This document shows, piece after piece, positions 50,850 through 62,100 of a stretch of DNA of 64,000 nt (positions within the stretch are counted from its first letter, which is position 1; every line of letters starts with the position of its first letter). The position numbers were made by a program, and so were the translations under genes. Source of the DNA: Malania oleifera (lineage: Eukaryota > Streptophyta > Magnoliopsida > Santalales > Ximeniaceae); the NCBI RefSeq assembly GCF_029873635.1, contig NC_080421.1, positions 3,905,629-3,969,628 on the forward strand. The letters are read 5' to 3'. The notes beneath the pieces were generated by a model. The model had not been told where the DNA came from. It saw only the letters and a program-made list of their open reading frames with translations, and searched no databases.

Positions 50850-52962
50850 AAAGAGGGAAAGGGAGTAGTCACACGCAGGCGAGCCAAAAGATCTAATTAC
50901 AAAAACCTATAATACAACTAGACCTAATAGAATAAACCAATAAATATACGAAGATTAAAATGTCCATAATTAAATATATATTATTTAACATCCCCCCTCA
51001 AACTCACGATGGCACACCGAGAAGCATCGAGAGTTTGCCGCGTAGAAACTAGAAACGACTAATAGTGTGGGATTTTGAGAAGAAGTCAACCAACTGTATG
51101 GTAGAGGAAATGAATGGGAGAGAGATGGTACCAATGCGAAGATGATGACGTGTAAGATGACAATCAATTTCAATATGCTTAGTGTGTTCATGAAAGACGG
51201 AGTTATGAGCAATCTGAATAGCACTGGTGCTGTCACAATACATAGGAGTGGGTTCAGCAATTAAGACATGTATGTCAGCAAGTAACCAACGCAATCAAAC
51301 TATTTCAGCAGTAGTTGAAGCCATGGCACGATACTCAACCTCAGTAGAAGAATGAGAAACTATAGATTGCTTCTTGCATTTCCAAGAAATGAGAGTCACA
51401 AAAAAAAATACAAAAACCAATTATGGACTTGCGGTCCGTAGGATCTCCAACCCAATCAGCATCAAAATAAGCACGAAGTTCTAAAGTAGACGTAGAAGGG
51501 AGTAATATACTCTTATACAATGTCCCTTTAATATAACGTAAGATACAAAGAACAACAGTCCAATGGATTGTAGTAGGAGAGGAGACAAACTAACTCACAA
51601 TATGAACTGCATATGTAATATCACGTTGAGTAATAGAGAGAGATAAACCAAATTGCCAACAATGGTACGGTATAGAGTTCAATTCGCCAATGGAACTCCA
51701 TCAGAAGAGGTATAATGAACATTGAGTTCAAGAGGAGTGTCTACAATTCGAGTATTGGTAAGATGGGCTTTTTAAATGACATCTGCTGCATATTTAGTCT
51801 GAGAGAGGAGATAACCTTTAGGAGAATAGGCTACCTCAATACCAAGAAAGTGTCTCAAGGGTCCCAAATCTTTCATTTCAAAGTGGTGGTGCAGCTATGA
51901 TTTCAACTTTGCATTCTCATCTGTATCATATCCAGTTAAAATCATATCATCCACATAAAGAAGAAAAATAATACACTCAGCTAATGTAGAACAAGTAAAC
52001 AAAGTAGAATCATGATCACCTGAGCGAAAGCCAAAAAAAATAGCACTTCAAAGAACTTTTCAAACCAAGCCCTGGGAGCTTGTTTTAGACTATACAAAGT
52101 TTTTCTTAGTCTGTAGACTTGCCCTGGATGACGAGGAACACCGGGGAGTGGAGACGTATAAACTTCCCCTTTAAGATCCTCATTTAGAAAGGCATTATTT
52201 ACATTTAACTGTGAGAGTTTCCACTGATTAATAGAAGCTACTGCAATCAAAGTACGTACAAATGTCATCTTAGCAACTGGTGCAAATGTCTCCTTGTAAT
52301 CAAAACTAACTTTTTTAGTAAACCCTTTTGCAACCAAACGGGCCTTAGATCTTTCAACAGAATCATTAGACTTGGTTTTGTTCCTGTAGACCTAGCGACA
52401 TCCCACTATCGTTTTACCAGAAGGAAGAGGTACCAACTCCTATGTGTCGATCTTATACAAAGCAGCAAGTTCTTCATTCATAGATGGTTGCCAAAGAGGG
52501 TCAAGAGTTGCCTCCTTATAGGAAGCAGGCTCACAATAGGAATGAAGAGAAACTAAAAAGGTAGCAAAATAGAATAATAACAAGAATTAGATGCAAGAAC
52601 ATATGAATCAAGATGAGAAGAGGGCTTACGAAGTCGTGTTGGATAACGAGAAGATGCAAGGTCCACATGATCGGAAGATGAAGAGTCCACCAAGGAGGAT
52701 GGGGGATTTGTACCTGTATAAGAAAACGAAGGATAAGTAGAATAAATGGGAGCAAATGAGAAGACTCTGAATCAATATCACAAGTAAATGAATCAATATT
52801 TATAAGGTCAAACTCACTTAAGATGCTAGAACTTGTTGGAATAGAGAAGAAAGGAATGTGTTCAAGAAAGGTGACGTGATGAGAAACATAAAGTTTTAAT
52901 GTTTCCGGATCATAACAACAATATCCTTTTTCGTCCCTTGCCATAACCAAGAAACACACATT
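50807..52962 (-). mobile_element. Truncated Ty1/copia element
   Basis: Minus orientation. The left end is a probable short LTR (about 50807-50992, TG...CA, containing a GA microsatellite) next to a polypurine tract (GAGTTTGAGGGGGG). Inside lie RNase H (about 51300-51050, MYCDSTSAIQIAHNSVFHEH), reverse transcriptase (about 52340-51900, KETFAPVAKMTFVRTLIAVA and YSLKQAPRAWFEKF) and the integrase-RT linker (about 52960-52700). Gag, protease and integrase core are absent: the element stops where a different repeat begins at about 52963. Broken, with several breaks; a distinct lineage from the copia element in MCM10. Confidence 0.8.
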
Positions 52963-53240
52963 GTAATGACCCCAAAAATGTATACACGATTAAAGTATAA
53001 TAATAATAATAAAAAAAATGTTCATTAAGTTAATATCAATACGAAGTTGTTTCTCTGTTAGGATCCTTGATTCAATGTTTGATGTCTAAGAAATACCTTG
53101 TCTTAGTGAGTGCTTAGAGACCATTGCGACTCAGTTGTTCCCTGGAGGTCGGCCTGAAATCAATTAGGTTTCAGGTATAGGTTTTATAAAAAAATGTCCA
53201 ATTTACAGACGGCATGCTGCCGAAATTTCGTTAAAATTTT
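52963..53240 (-). repeat. LTR-end-like fragment
   Basis: Begins TGTAATGACCCCAAAAATGT, matching the TGTAGTGACCC terminus of the solo LTR at 21017, so it looks like the end of another gypsy LTR in the same orientation. The other end was not found. Confidence 0.35.
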
Positions 53241-53949
53241 TCCAAAATAAAATCAGGTACGAAGATAATTATAAAATGAATGTTAAAATATTTTTGAAAT
53301 GATGAATGAAAGTTAAACGAATATTAAATTTCATCCTTTATGTGAACAACATTGTAGATTATCCATAATGCGTTGAATGACTAAATCTTTTTGCGATCTC
53401 ATCAATAATTCCTTCAATGTATGTTTCCCATAACTGCACTTAAATTATTATACATCTCTCAAGTGTTTTTTTTTTTTTTCTTTTCTAGTTTTTTCTTTCG
53501 CATTAGTGTCTGAATCTCCGATTATTTTGCTATCAAATCATCAATACTTATGGTACGTATATATATATGTTCAAAAATTGTATACTATTTTTTTTTTTTT
53601 ATAATTCTTAATTTGTAGTGTTTGCAGTTGTCACAACATTAGCACGATGTCATGCACTACAGTCGAATGCAACTTTTGATTATTTTTTTGTATTTTGTTT
53701 GTTACCTGAACACATGGAATTTATGTATTTTAATTTAAATTTGTATAATGTATTTATATTTGAATTTGAATTTTAAATTTTTTGGTATTTTTTGTTATTT
53801 GAGTAAATGAAATTTCTGTATTTTAATTGAATTTGTATAATGTATTTGTATTTGCTTTTGAATTAGAATTTTTAATAATTTATGAATTTTTTAGTAATTA
53901 TGGTTTGATGTTATGTATGCAAAAATGTAATTACATATTTTTACAGGAA
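53241..53949. other. AT-rich interval, nothing recognised
   Basis: Low-complexity AT-rich DNA with T runs. The open frame at 53827-54132 is not supported and runs into the hairpin repeats. A CACTACA sequence at about 53655 is a weak candidate left end for the neighbouring CACTA-like element. Confidence 0.35.
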
Positions 53950-54515
53950 TTAATGATTAAAAAAATTATTAATTTTAAATTATTACTGACGGTTTTAAAA
54001 TCGTCACTAATAATTGTCCATTTTTTAAGTATTAGTGAAGGTTTCAAAATCGTCACTAATAGTAGAGTATTAGTGACGAATTTCAAAATATTAGTGAAGG
54101 TTTCAAAATCGTCACTAATAGTAGAGAATTAGTGACAAATTTCAAAGTATTAGTGATGATTTTAAATTCGTCACTAATAGTATATTATTAGTAACGGTTT
54201 TAAGTATTAGTAAAGGTTTCAAAACCGTTACTAATAGTAGAGTATTAGTGACAAATTTCAAAATATTAGTGATGATTTTAAATTCGTCACTAATACTCTA
54301 CTATTAGTGATGGTTTTGAGTCGAGCCAATGTAGAATTTTATAGTGACTGTATTAGGGTTTTAGTGACTGTTATAATCCAACACTAATACTTTAGTATTA
54401 GTAACAGTTTGTAAAATTCGTCACTAATAATTATTAGTAATCGCAATTATGGCAACTAATTCAAAACCGTCACTAATACTTATAAAACTGTCACTAATAC
54501 TATTAGTGATGCTGT
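53950..54515. mobile_element. CACTA-type subterminal hairpin repeat block
   Basis: About 20 half-sites of TTAGTGACGG/CCGTCACTAA occur, most in inverted pairs 30-45 bases long such as AGTGATGATTTTAAATTCGT-CACTA and AGTAACGGTTTTAAG. Dense palindromic GTGACGG/CCGTCAC motifs are the usual subterminal binding sites in plant CACTA (En/Spm) transposons. A full terminal CACTACAAGAAA was not seen, so the assignment rests on the repeats alone. Confidence 0.5.
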
Positions 54516-54707
54516 GTGAGAGGAGAAGGAGAGTGTTGGGTTGTGAGTTCATGTGTGTTTAAGCCGTGTGTGTGGGTGTGTATTTCCATGTGTGTGATCG
54601 TGTGTGTTTGAGAGAATGAGGGTGGCCAAAGATGGTGGTTGTTGGAGAGTGCGTGAGGGTACCGTTGTGTGCTCGTCGGGAGAGGAAGGGGTTGTGTGTA
54701 GAAGCCA

Positions 54708-55421
54708 TTATGGCTGCCTGAGAAGGAAACGATGAAGGCTAGATGGTGCCGGAGACAGCGAACGCATAGGCGTGGGGGAAGATGCTGGTGTAGGAACCAA
54801 TGTAGGTGATGACAACAGCACCAGAGTGGGCGTCACCGCTGAGGGTGTGGGTTCAAGCTTCGGTGTCGGTACCGCAACCTGCACTATGCATAAGCTAACG
54901 AGCAGAGCCAGCATCGTCAAAACCCAAAACACAAAACCAATCCTCTGTGAACCGCAAAGAGGACTTCTAAATTGAGGAAGAAGAGCCAAGGTGGATCGGG
55001 AGAACGATCGACCAGGAATTATATGCAAGAAAGAGAGAGATTGTGCATTCTCCAGCCCCCCTGGGATCTTCTGTGCTTGTGGGCTGGTGTGATAATAAGA
55101 GGAGTAAGGGAGATAGGAGTGGTGGTTGCAGATGGTGGCGCAGAAGGAGTTGGCCATGATCGTGGAGCGGCGAGGAGTGATCTGAATGATGCAAAGATCT
55201 AGAGGCGGCGTAGTCGTCATCGGAATCAGAGTGGAAGTGGAGGTGGGGCCAGAATCAGAGTGAGAGTAACGAGCGACAGCGGCCAAAGACTTGGGGATAG
55301 GATCGACGTAATCGACTTTCTTCTTCTGAGGGGGTAGATTAAGGACAAGAGAGGAATCGAAGATGAAGATGACGAAGATGGAGAGGTCTAGGTAAGGCCG
55401 TGTGTGAGTGAGGGTGAGCAA
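54708..55421 (-). CDS. Unrecognised 237-codon open frame
   Basis: Open for 237 codons on the minus strand, starting MLTLTHTRPYLDLSIFVIFI. One hydrophobic, possibly membrane-spanning stretch, IGFVFWVLTMLALLVSLCIV, lies about three quarters along, followed by a Thr/Pro/Ser-rich tail (repeats of PTP and TPT). The composition is proline- and serine-rich and the other frames are also fairly open, so codon evidence is weak. It lies between CACTA-type repeats and an LTR element, so it may be a gene piece carried by the CACTA element, or non-coding. No family recognised. Confidence 0.22.
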   Translation of the reverse strand: MLTLTHTRPYLDLSIFVIFIFDSSLVLNLPPQKKKVDYVDPIPKSLAAVARYSHSDSGPTSTSTLIPMTTTPPLDLCIIQITPRRSTIMANSFCATICNHHSYLPYSSYYHTSPQAQKIPGGLENAQSLSFLHIIPGRSFSRSTLALLPQFRSPLCGSQRIGFVFWVLTMLALLVSLCIVQVAVPTPKLEPTPSAVTPTLVLLSSPTLVPTPASSPTPMRSLSPAPSSLHRFLLRQP

Positions 55422-55717
55422 ATGGTTGCTGAAGAGTGGCTGTGAGGAGAGAAAAAGCGAGAGGGAGAGAGAGTGGAGAAGAGAAATTGGGAGCGAGAAC
55501 CGAATGTGCGTGTGAGCCCCCCAGTGGCTGTTTTGGCCTTGTTTAGTTCGGGTTCAGTGGGTATCGGGTCCGATTTGAGTGGATATCGGGTCTGGGTTTA
55601 GTGGATATTGGATCCGGGTCTGGGGGATTTGAAGGGGTCTAGTCCTTGTTTAGTCCAGGTTCAGGTTCAAGTTTGAACCTGAAGCTTGAGTGGAGATACC
55701 TGCATTCACATTATCAT

Positions 55718-56154
55718 TGATATGCCCATAACAAATCATGCTAATAAGGGCAGGTCAACGCCTGTCCCATACTTTCTCCAGCTCTGACTTTCTGACGAGT
55801 GATTAGCTCCGACCTAATGAAGAGGAGGAGAGATTCACACCGACGCCCTTAAAAGCCGAGTGATAGGCGCGTGCACTTATGGCCGGAGAGCGATGTGCGC
55901 CCCCACGCAATAAATCTAAGCCAACTAGCGGTCAACTCAAGCCCCTCTAAGAAGGGATTGGGAGTACAGGCACAGGTAAGTGACATAACACTATTCTACT
56001 GTTGCATTTAGCCTTCCTAAAAGCCTTCCTCTTACTTAGGCATCAGAGTGATCCCCCGGAGTACACCCCGGATCCTCCAAGCCTTTGTTCTTTTCTTCTT
56101 TCAGGTTAATGAAAATCGAAGGAGCATCCCAACTATTTTTTTTACCCCGCAACA
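55718..56154 (+). repeat. 5' LTR of the Tat-lineage element
   Basis: 437 bp, TGATATGCCC...CCCGCAACA. The block with GAGTGATCCCCCGGAGTACA matches the LTRs at 7.1, 9.5 and 33.7 kb, and the length is nearly equal (430-437 bp). Confidence 0.85.
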
Positions 56155-56155
56155 G

Positions 56156-56174
56156 TTGGCGCCGTCTGTGGGAA
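56156..56174 (+). other. Primer-binding site of the Tat-lineage element
   Basis: TTGGCGCCGTCTGTGGGAA, one base after the LTR. It is the reverse complement of 9495-9513. Confidence 0.85.
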
Positions 56175-59100
56175 GTTACTTTTAGGAGGCGATGTTATTT
56201 TGCTCTTGACTTTCAAACATTCAAGCAATGCCAACCTCACGCAATTCCACCTCCTTCCCTGATAACAAAGAACCATCCCAATCCATCCAATGGACCTCCA
56301 ACTCATCTGGTGTCAGTAAGGAGGAGTTCCTTGCCTTCCAGAAGGAAATGAAGGACATGCTCAACCAACTCTTACAACAGAAGAGTCAAGAAGGGCACGT
56401 CCTTCCCCAACTGCAAAAGAAAAGCAGCGCAGATAAACAAGCTGACGAACTAAGGGAGAAAGAAGAGAAAACTCACCCCAGTAAGAAGGTAGAAGATGCA
56501 AATAGCGTGGACGTCAACCAACAAAAATCCACTGAGCTCGAGGAAAGAATAAAGAAGATAGATTACATAGAGAAGATGATGAAAGAGGGCAGAACCAGGC
56601 CCTACTATGGGGAAACATCCCTAAAGTGCGCGGAGTCTCCGTTCAGCAAAGAGATCATGGAAGCTCCATTGCCCAGCAGATTCAAGATGCCCACCTTTGA
56701 GAGATACGAAGGTTTGTTTGACCCCATTGATCACCTGGAAAATTTCAAAATATTAATGTAGCTGCAAGGGGCTCCTGACGCCATCATGTGCCGAGCGTTT
56801 GCTACCACCCTTAAGGGTACCGCCAGAGACTGGTATCGAACTCTTCGACCAGGATCTGTTGGTTCCTTTCAAGGGATGGAGCAAATGTTCATCGGCCACT
56901 TCCTTAGTAGCCGGAGAGTTGCCAAAACAACAGGCCATCTAATGAGTATGGTGCAAGGGGACCGGGAGACTTTAAAGAACTTCATGCACCGTTTCAACAT
57001 AGCGACCCTAGAAATCCGCAACTTGGATATGGGGGTAGCCTTGGCCGCCCTGACAACGGCTCTCCAACCTGGAAGTTTCTTATACTCCCTGGGGAAAAAA
57101 CCGCCAGTGGATATGGGGGAGTTAATGATTCGAGCAGAGAAATACATAAACCTGGAGGAGATGATGGACACGAGAGGGAATCGTCTAGAGCGGAAAAGGA
57201 GAAACAACGGCAGAGAATCTGGAGACACGTATAGACCTATAAAAAGGCACGAAACTAGTGCGTTGCAAACAGGTCAAAAGAGTAGAGGACAGCACAACAA
57301 GTTCTCCACCTACACACCTTTAAATGTACCGCGCTTAGAGTTGCTGATGCAGATCAAAAAGAAGGACTACGTCTCATGGCCTGAACCTATGCGAACGCCT
57401 CTACATAAGCGGAACATGTCCAAGTTCTGCGCATTCCATAGGGATCACGGCCACGACACAGAAGAATGCATTCAGCTGAAGAAAGAAATCGAAGTCCTAA
57501 TAAGAAGGGGACATCTGTCAAGATTTGTAAAGAAAGAAAATCCACAAAGGGAACCACTCGAGCAGAGGAGGCACGGCGCAAAAGAGAAGGAAGAGCAAGC
57601 TATTGGGGAAATTGCGGTGATCTTCGGAGGATCCGCCAGTGGAGGAGATAGTGGGAGTGCACGCAAAAGATATGCTAAACAGGTGCTGACAATGGAAAAG
57701 GGGGAAACCAGTAGCAAACGAAATAAGAAAGGTGACGCCATAACCTTTGACAGCGGAGATGAAGAGGGAGTGCAGCAACCGCATGATGACGCACTAGTGC
57801 TCTCCCTACTCGTAGCCAATTACATGGTTAGAAGTATACTGGTAGACAACAGGAGCTCGGCCAACATCATGTTCTGGTCGGTCTTGGTAGGGATGAAGAT
57901 CAGCAAGGAACGATTGAAGCCCGTCTCGACCCCCTTGGTAGGATTTGGGGGAGACACTGTTCACCCCTTGGGAACCATCACGTTACCAGTGACAATAGGG
58001 ATGACCCCGCAGCAGGTAACAACGTTGACAGAGTTCCTGGTGGTTGACCGACCTTTAGTGTACAATGTCATCTTGGGTCGTCCTTTCCTTAACGCAGTTC
58101 GAGCGGTAACATCAACATACCACCTCAAAGTTAAGTTCCCTACACCACAAGGGATAGGATATGCCAAAGGAGATCAGGCCGCTGCCCGGAGTTGCTATGT
58201 AATGGCCTTGAAAGGGAAGATGGAGGCCAAAGAAGCTTTAACGGTGGAAGACCTAGAGGTCAGAGGAGAGTATCCCCAGATCAGTACATTATACGAAGAT
58301 ATCAACCACATACCACTACAAGGCTACCAGGAGAGAAGTATACAGATCGGGAATCACTTGCCCAACTCCTTGAAAGCGGAGTTAACTGAACTCTTGGACG
58401 AATTCTCTGATTTGTTCGCATGGTCGGCAGCAGACATGCCCGGCATCGACCCTGCTGTGATAGAGCACAGGTTGCAGGTCAACCCCAACCACCGACCTAT
58501 AAAACAGAAAAAAAGGAGCTTCGCGATGGAACGGATCAAAATAATTGACGAAGAGGTGACGAAACTGTTGCAGGCCAACTTCATCCGAGAAGTGGACTAC
58601 CCCGAGTGGCTGAGCAATGTGGTCCTGGTCAGGAAACCCAATGGAAAATGGCGCACCTGCATAGACTTCATGGACTTGAATAAAGCGTGCCCAAAGGACA
58701 GCTTTCCTCTCCCTCGAATTGATCAGCTAGTGGATTCGACCTCGGGACACGAGCTCCTCAGCTTCATGGACGCTTACTCAGGGTACAACCAAATCCCTAT
58801 GAGTCCAGCTGATGAGGAAAAAACTTCTTTCATCACCGAAAGGGGTTTATATTGTTACCGGGTGATGCCCTTCGGCTTAAAAAATACGGGGGCCACATAT
58901 CAGAGGCTAGTGAACAAGATTTTTAAAGAACAGCTCGGAAAAACAATGGAAGCTTACGTGGACGATATGTTGGTGAAGAGCATGCAAGCAGGGCAACATT
59001 GTAAAGATCTGAGGGAAACTTTCGAGCTCCTCCGCCGGTACCACATGAGGTTGAATCCCTCAAAGTGCGTGTTCGGCATTTCTGCAGGTAAATTCCTGGG

Positions 59101-59199
59101 CCTTTATGGCACTCATCCGCGTGCATCAGGGCAGCCCCACATCCGGCCTCACATACGAGCGGCTGCGGGACGCTTGGAGATGGCAGCTTCCAAGGACTA

Positions 59200-62100
59200 A
59201 ACAAAAAGGGAGATACCCCGTTAGCTGACCGGAACGGATAGCCTCCCTCAGTAGATTTATCTTTGCTCAGGGGACAAAGGCTTATCCCTTTCTTTTAGGA
59301 GCCACTTCGAAGACGAAGAAGGCGGCGGATTCGAAAATGGGGGGGAGCGACGCTCCAGGGATTGTCGCCTTCGAGAGCTAGGGGCTTAAGCAATCCCTCG
59401 GAGATCCCTTCCTTCTCTTGACAACAGCACAGGAATGGGGGAAGACCCTCTATCTATCTATAGGGGGGCCCCACGGAGGAAGAGCAATGCCGTTCAGCTC
59501 GGTTTGGTCCGGGGCGGGGCACAGGGCGGGTAAGGGAAGCCTCACGCCTATCGCTTACCAAGTTAAGGTATTCCCGTGGCGCCGGAGAAGAACTATTGTA
59601 CGGTTGGCAAGTAAAAAAAACAAAAAAGCCGCCTTCTCCATTTTCATCTGTGCAGGCGGCGGCTGGTTCAGTAAAATTAGGGCACCCTATTTTCACAAGC
59701 CATCGGGGTTGTGTGTTAACCAACACCTTGCCCATGAGGACCACCTTCTACAGCGGAACGGAGGGTCGGGGGCGTAGGAAGAATGACGAGGGGTGGTCGA
59801 TCGACATTAAGTGAAATTCGGAATACAGGATCAACCCGGGGCCCGGCGGCTTGGTTTCCAGGCTTTAGGTACTTCGCGGGATGATTTTACCAGGCAGGAA
59901 AGGAGGAAAAAAGGCTCCCCGAGTCATCCACCCCAGTAGGAGGAAGAATTGGACAGGATGGTGGGACATTGCACGTGATGGTTCCTCTAAATGTGCTGGG
60001 AAGGGGGGAGTCGGATTCATCTTTCTGGACCTGGAGGGCAATGAAAACTTCTCTTCGGGGGCCTTGAAAAACTAGAGTTCACAGCACCAACAAACGAGGC
60101 GGGAGTAGTGGAGACGAAGCCTGTTAGCCGGGCTGCGGCCTGCCTGGGCGAAGAGAAGCATAAGCATTAGGGGGGCACAGCTCAAACAGTTACAGTACTG
60201 AGTGATTTCCCAGTTGTGGTTAGGTTTATTTCGAGCAAATTCCAAAGGGAGAATCGGAAGGCTAGGGGATCAAGAATGGAAAGAAAATATCTCTCCAGCA
60301 AGAGGGGTACCTAGGAGGGCAATTCGGTCAGTTCGACATAGAACAACACGTACCGAGAGCCGGAGCGAATACAATTAAAAAGGCGACGCAACTAGGGAAG
60401 TTAGGCCTCGGCCAACCGGTTTTGGGAATGGAACAAAAGCCACCTATCTACGACTTTGACACGTAATAGGGGACCCCCTCCCCCTCGAGGCGGGACCGCA
60501 CTTATTAACTCAGTGGCGGTTCCGAATTCAGCAAGGACGGAGTGGCGAGAGGCCCTTATTTCCTGTACCCTACACGGGGGATTCCTCCTTCGGAGGGCTA
60601 CTAGGCGGGCTCCAATCCACAGGTGTGCGGGCGGGAAAAGCGGCCAGGATATCGTTGCTGGGCCGGGAGCTCTACAGGCGCTTTCCCTGCCCCATTGCCC
60701 CCTCCCTACCTTCGCCTGTTGTTTTTCGCCCCCCAAAAGACGGACGGGGCCTTCCATCTTACGAGCCACCATCCATTGCAGGCGTCATGCGGAAGGGGGG
60801 AACGGAGGGGAAAACCAACCCTTGGCCAGTAGGGGGGGGGCTCTAGCTCACAAACAGCTAGCGAATCAGGGATTTACTGGCCCCACCAATTGAGCAGGAC
60901 GCGGGTGGGTTGACACCTCGTCGATGTCACCGTGCGGCGAGTGGTACCACAGCACCCCTCTAGTCTACCTCTCCCTCTACCGGTCCCCTGCCCCTTTGCT
61001 CAATGGGGATTGATATCCTGTCGGACTCTTCGAAAGCCGACTGGCCAGCGGGGAAAAAATTCTTGTTTGGTAGTTACTAAGATAGTTCAACGAAGGGGTT
61101 AAAGGCCGCACCCCCTAGCCACCATAACAGAACGGGAAAATTAAAAATATTACCACGGCTGCGTGTGGACCTCCTGGTTTTTGCCGCTTATCTATGGCAT
61201 CCCTCCGCAAATAGTTACAGGGGGGGGGGGGGGGAAACACGGGGACGAAAGCGGTCGACACGACCGCTTCCACCAAGTTCTGTTCGGATCTACTCTATTA
61301 CGCTTTTCTCTTTCGCGTTCAGTGGCGGGCACCCCCAGAGCAATGGACAAGTAGAGAACATGGAATCGGCTTGCTTTTTGCAACGGAAGTGAGGGGAAAG
61401 GCGACTCGAATCATGCCACAGGGTAGATGGACAGAGGAACTCCCTTCCCTTATGTGGGTGTAACCACACCACCAAAGAGAGAAAGCAACAGGGGGCAACC
61501 CCCATTTCAGCTGATCTCGGAGCAAGAAACGAAAAGAAGCCGTCATCCAGGGGCAGAGGGTTGGGGTACCCTCTTGGCCGGCCGGCCTACTTCACGCGGC
61601 CGCCCCCCTCGCCCGGAGGCGCTCCGATCCGCCATTAACACCTACTGGAAAGAGCGCACAGGGCTTCCGGCGAGTTCCCCGTTTGCCGCGTTCCCCCGCC
61701 GGCGGGTCGCCACGAGTCCTCCAACCAACCGCGTTGACAGTCCGGGCTTTTTCAGCCAGGCGACTTCGTCTTGCGGCCCGCGGGCGAAACAACCGTCGCC
61801 GGCCCCCAGGGCGCATTCCTAAATTAACGCTCCCCGCCTCCCCTGGGCGGGGGCCCATCCCAGGTCACCACAGGAGGAGATATAAAACCGGGAACCTAAC
61901 GGTTTGGAAGCGATAGGGGGGGGCAAGAAAATGAAAGGCCAAACACGTTGGGCACTCCGGAAATTGTTTTCAAGAACTATATTTTCTAGAACCGCTTTGT
62001 GTTCGCGTTGTACTAAAAAAAGTGGTCTTTTCCACCACAAGTTGCATTACAACCCTACCCAGGTTTGGACAAATTCAAAATACATGTTTTGGCCCCCATG

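Noticed and set aside
57387-58584. Minus-strand frames opposite the Tat-lineage gag-pol
   Set aside because: Antisense shadows of the well-supported plus-strand coding region.
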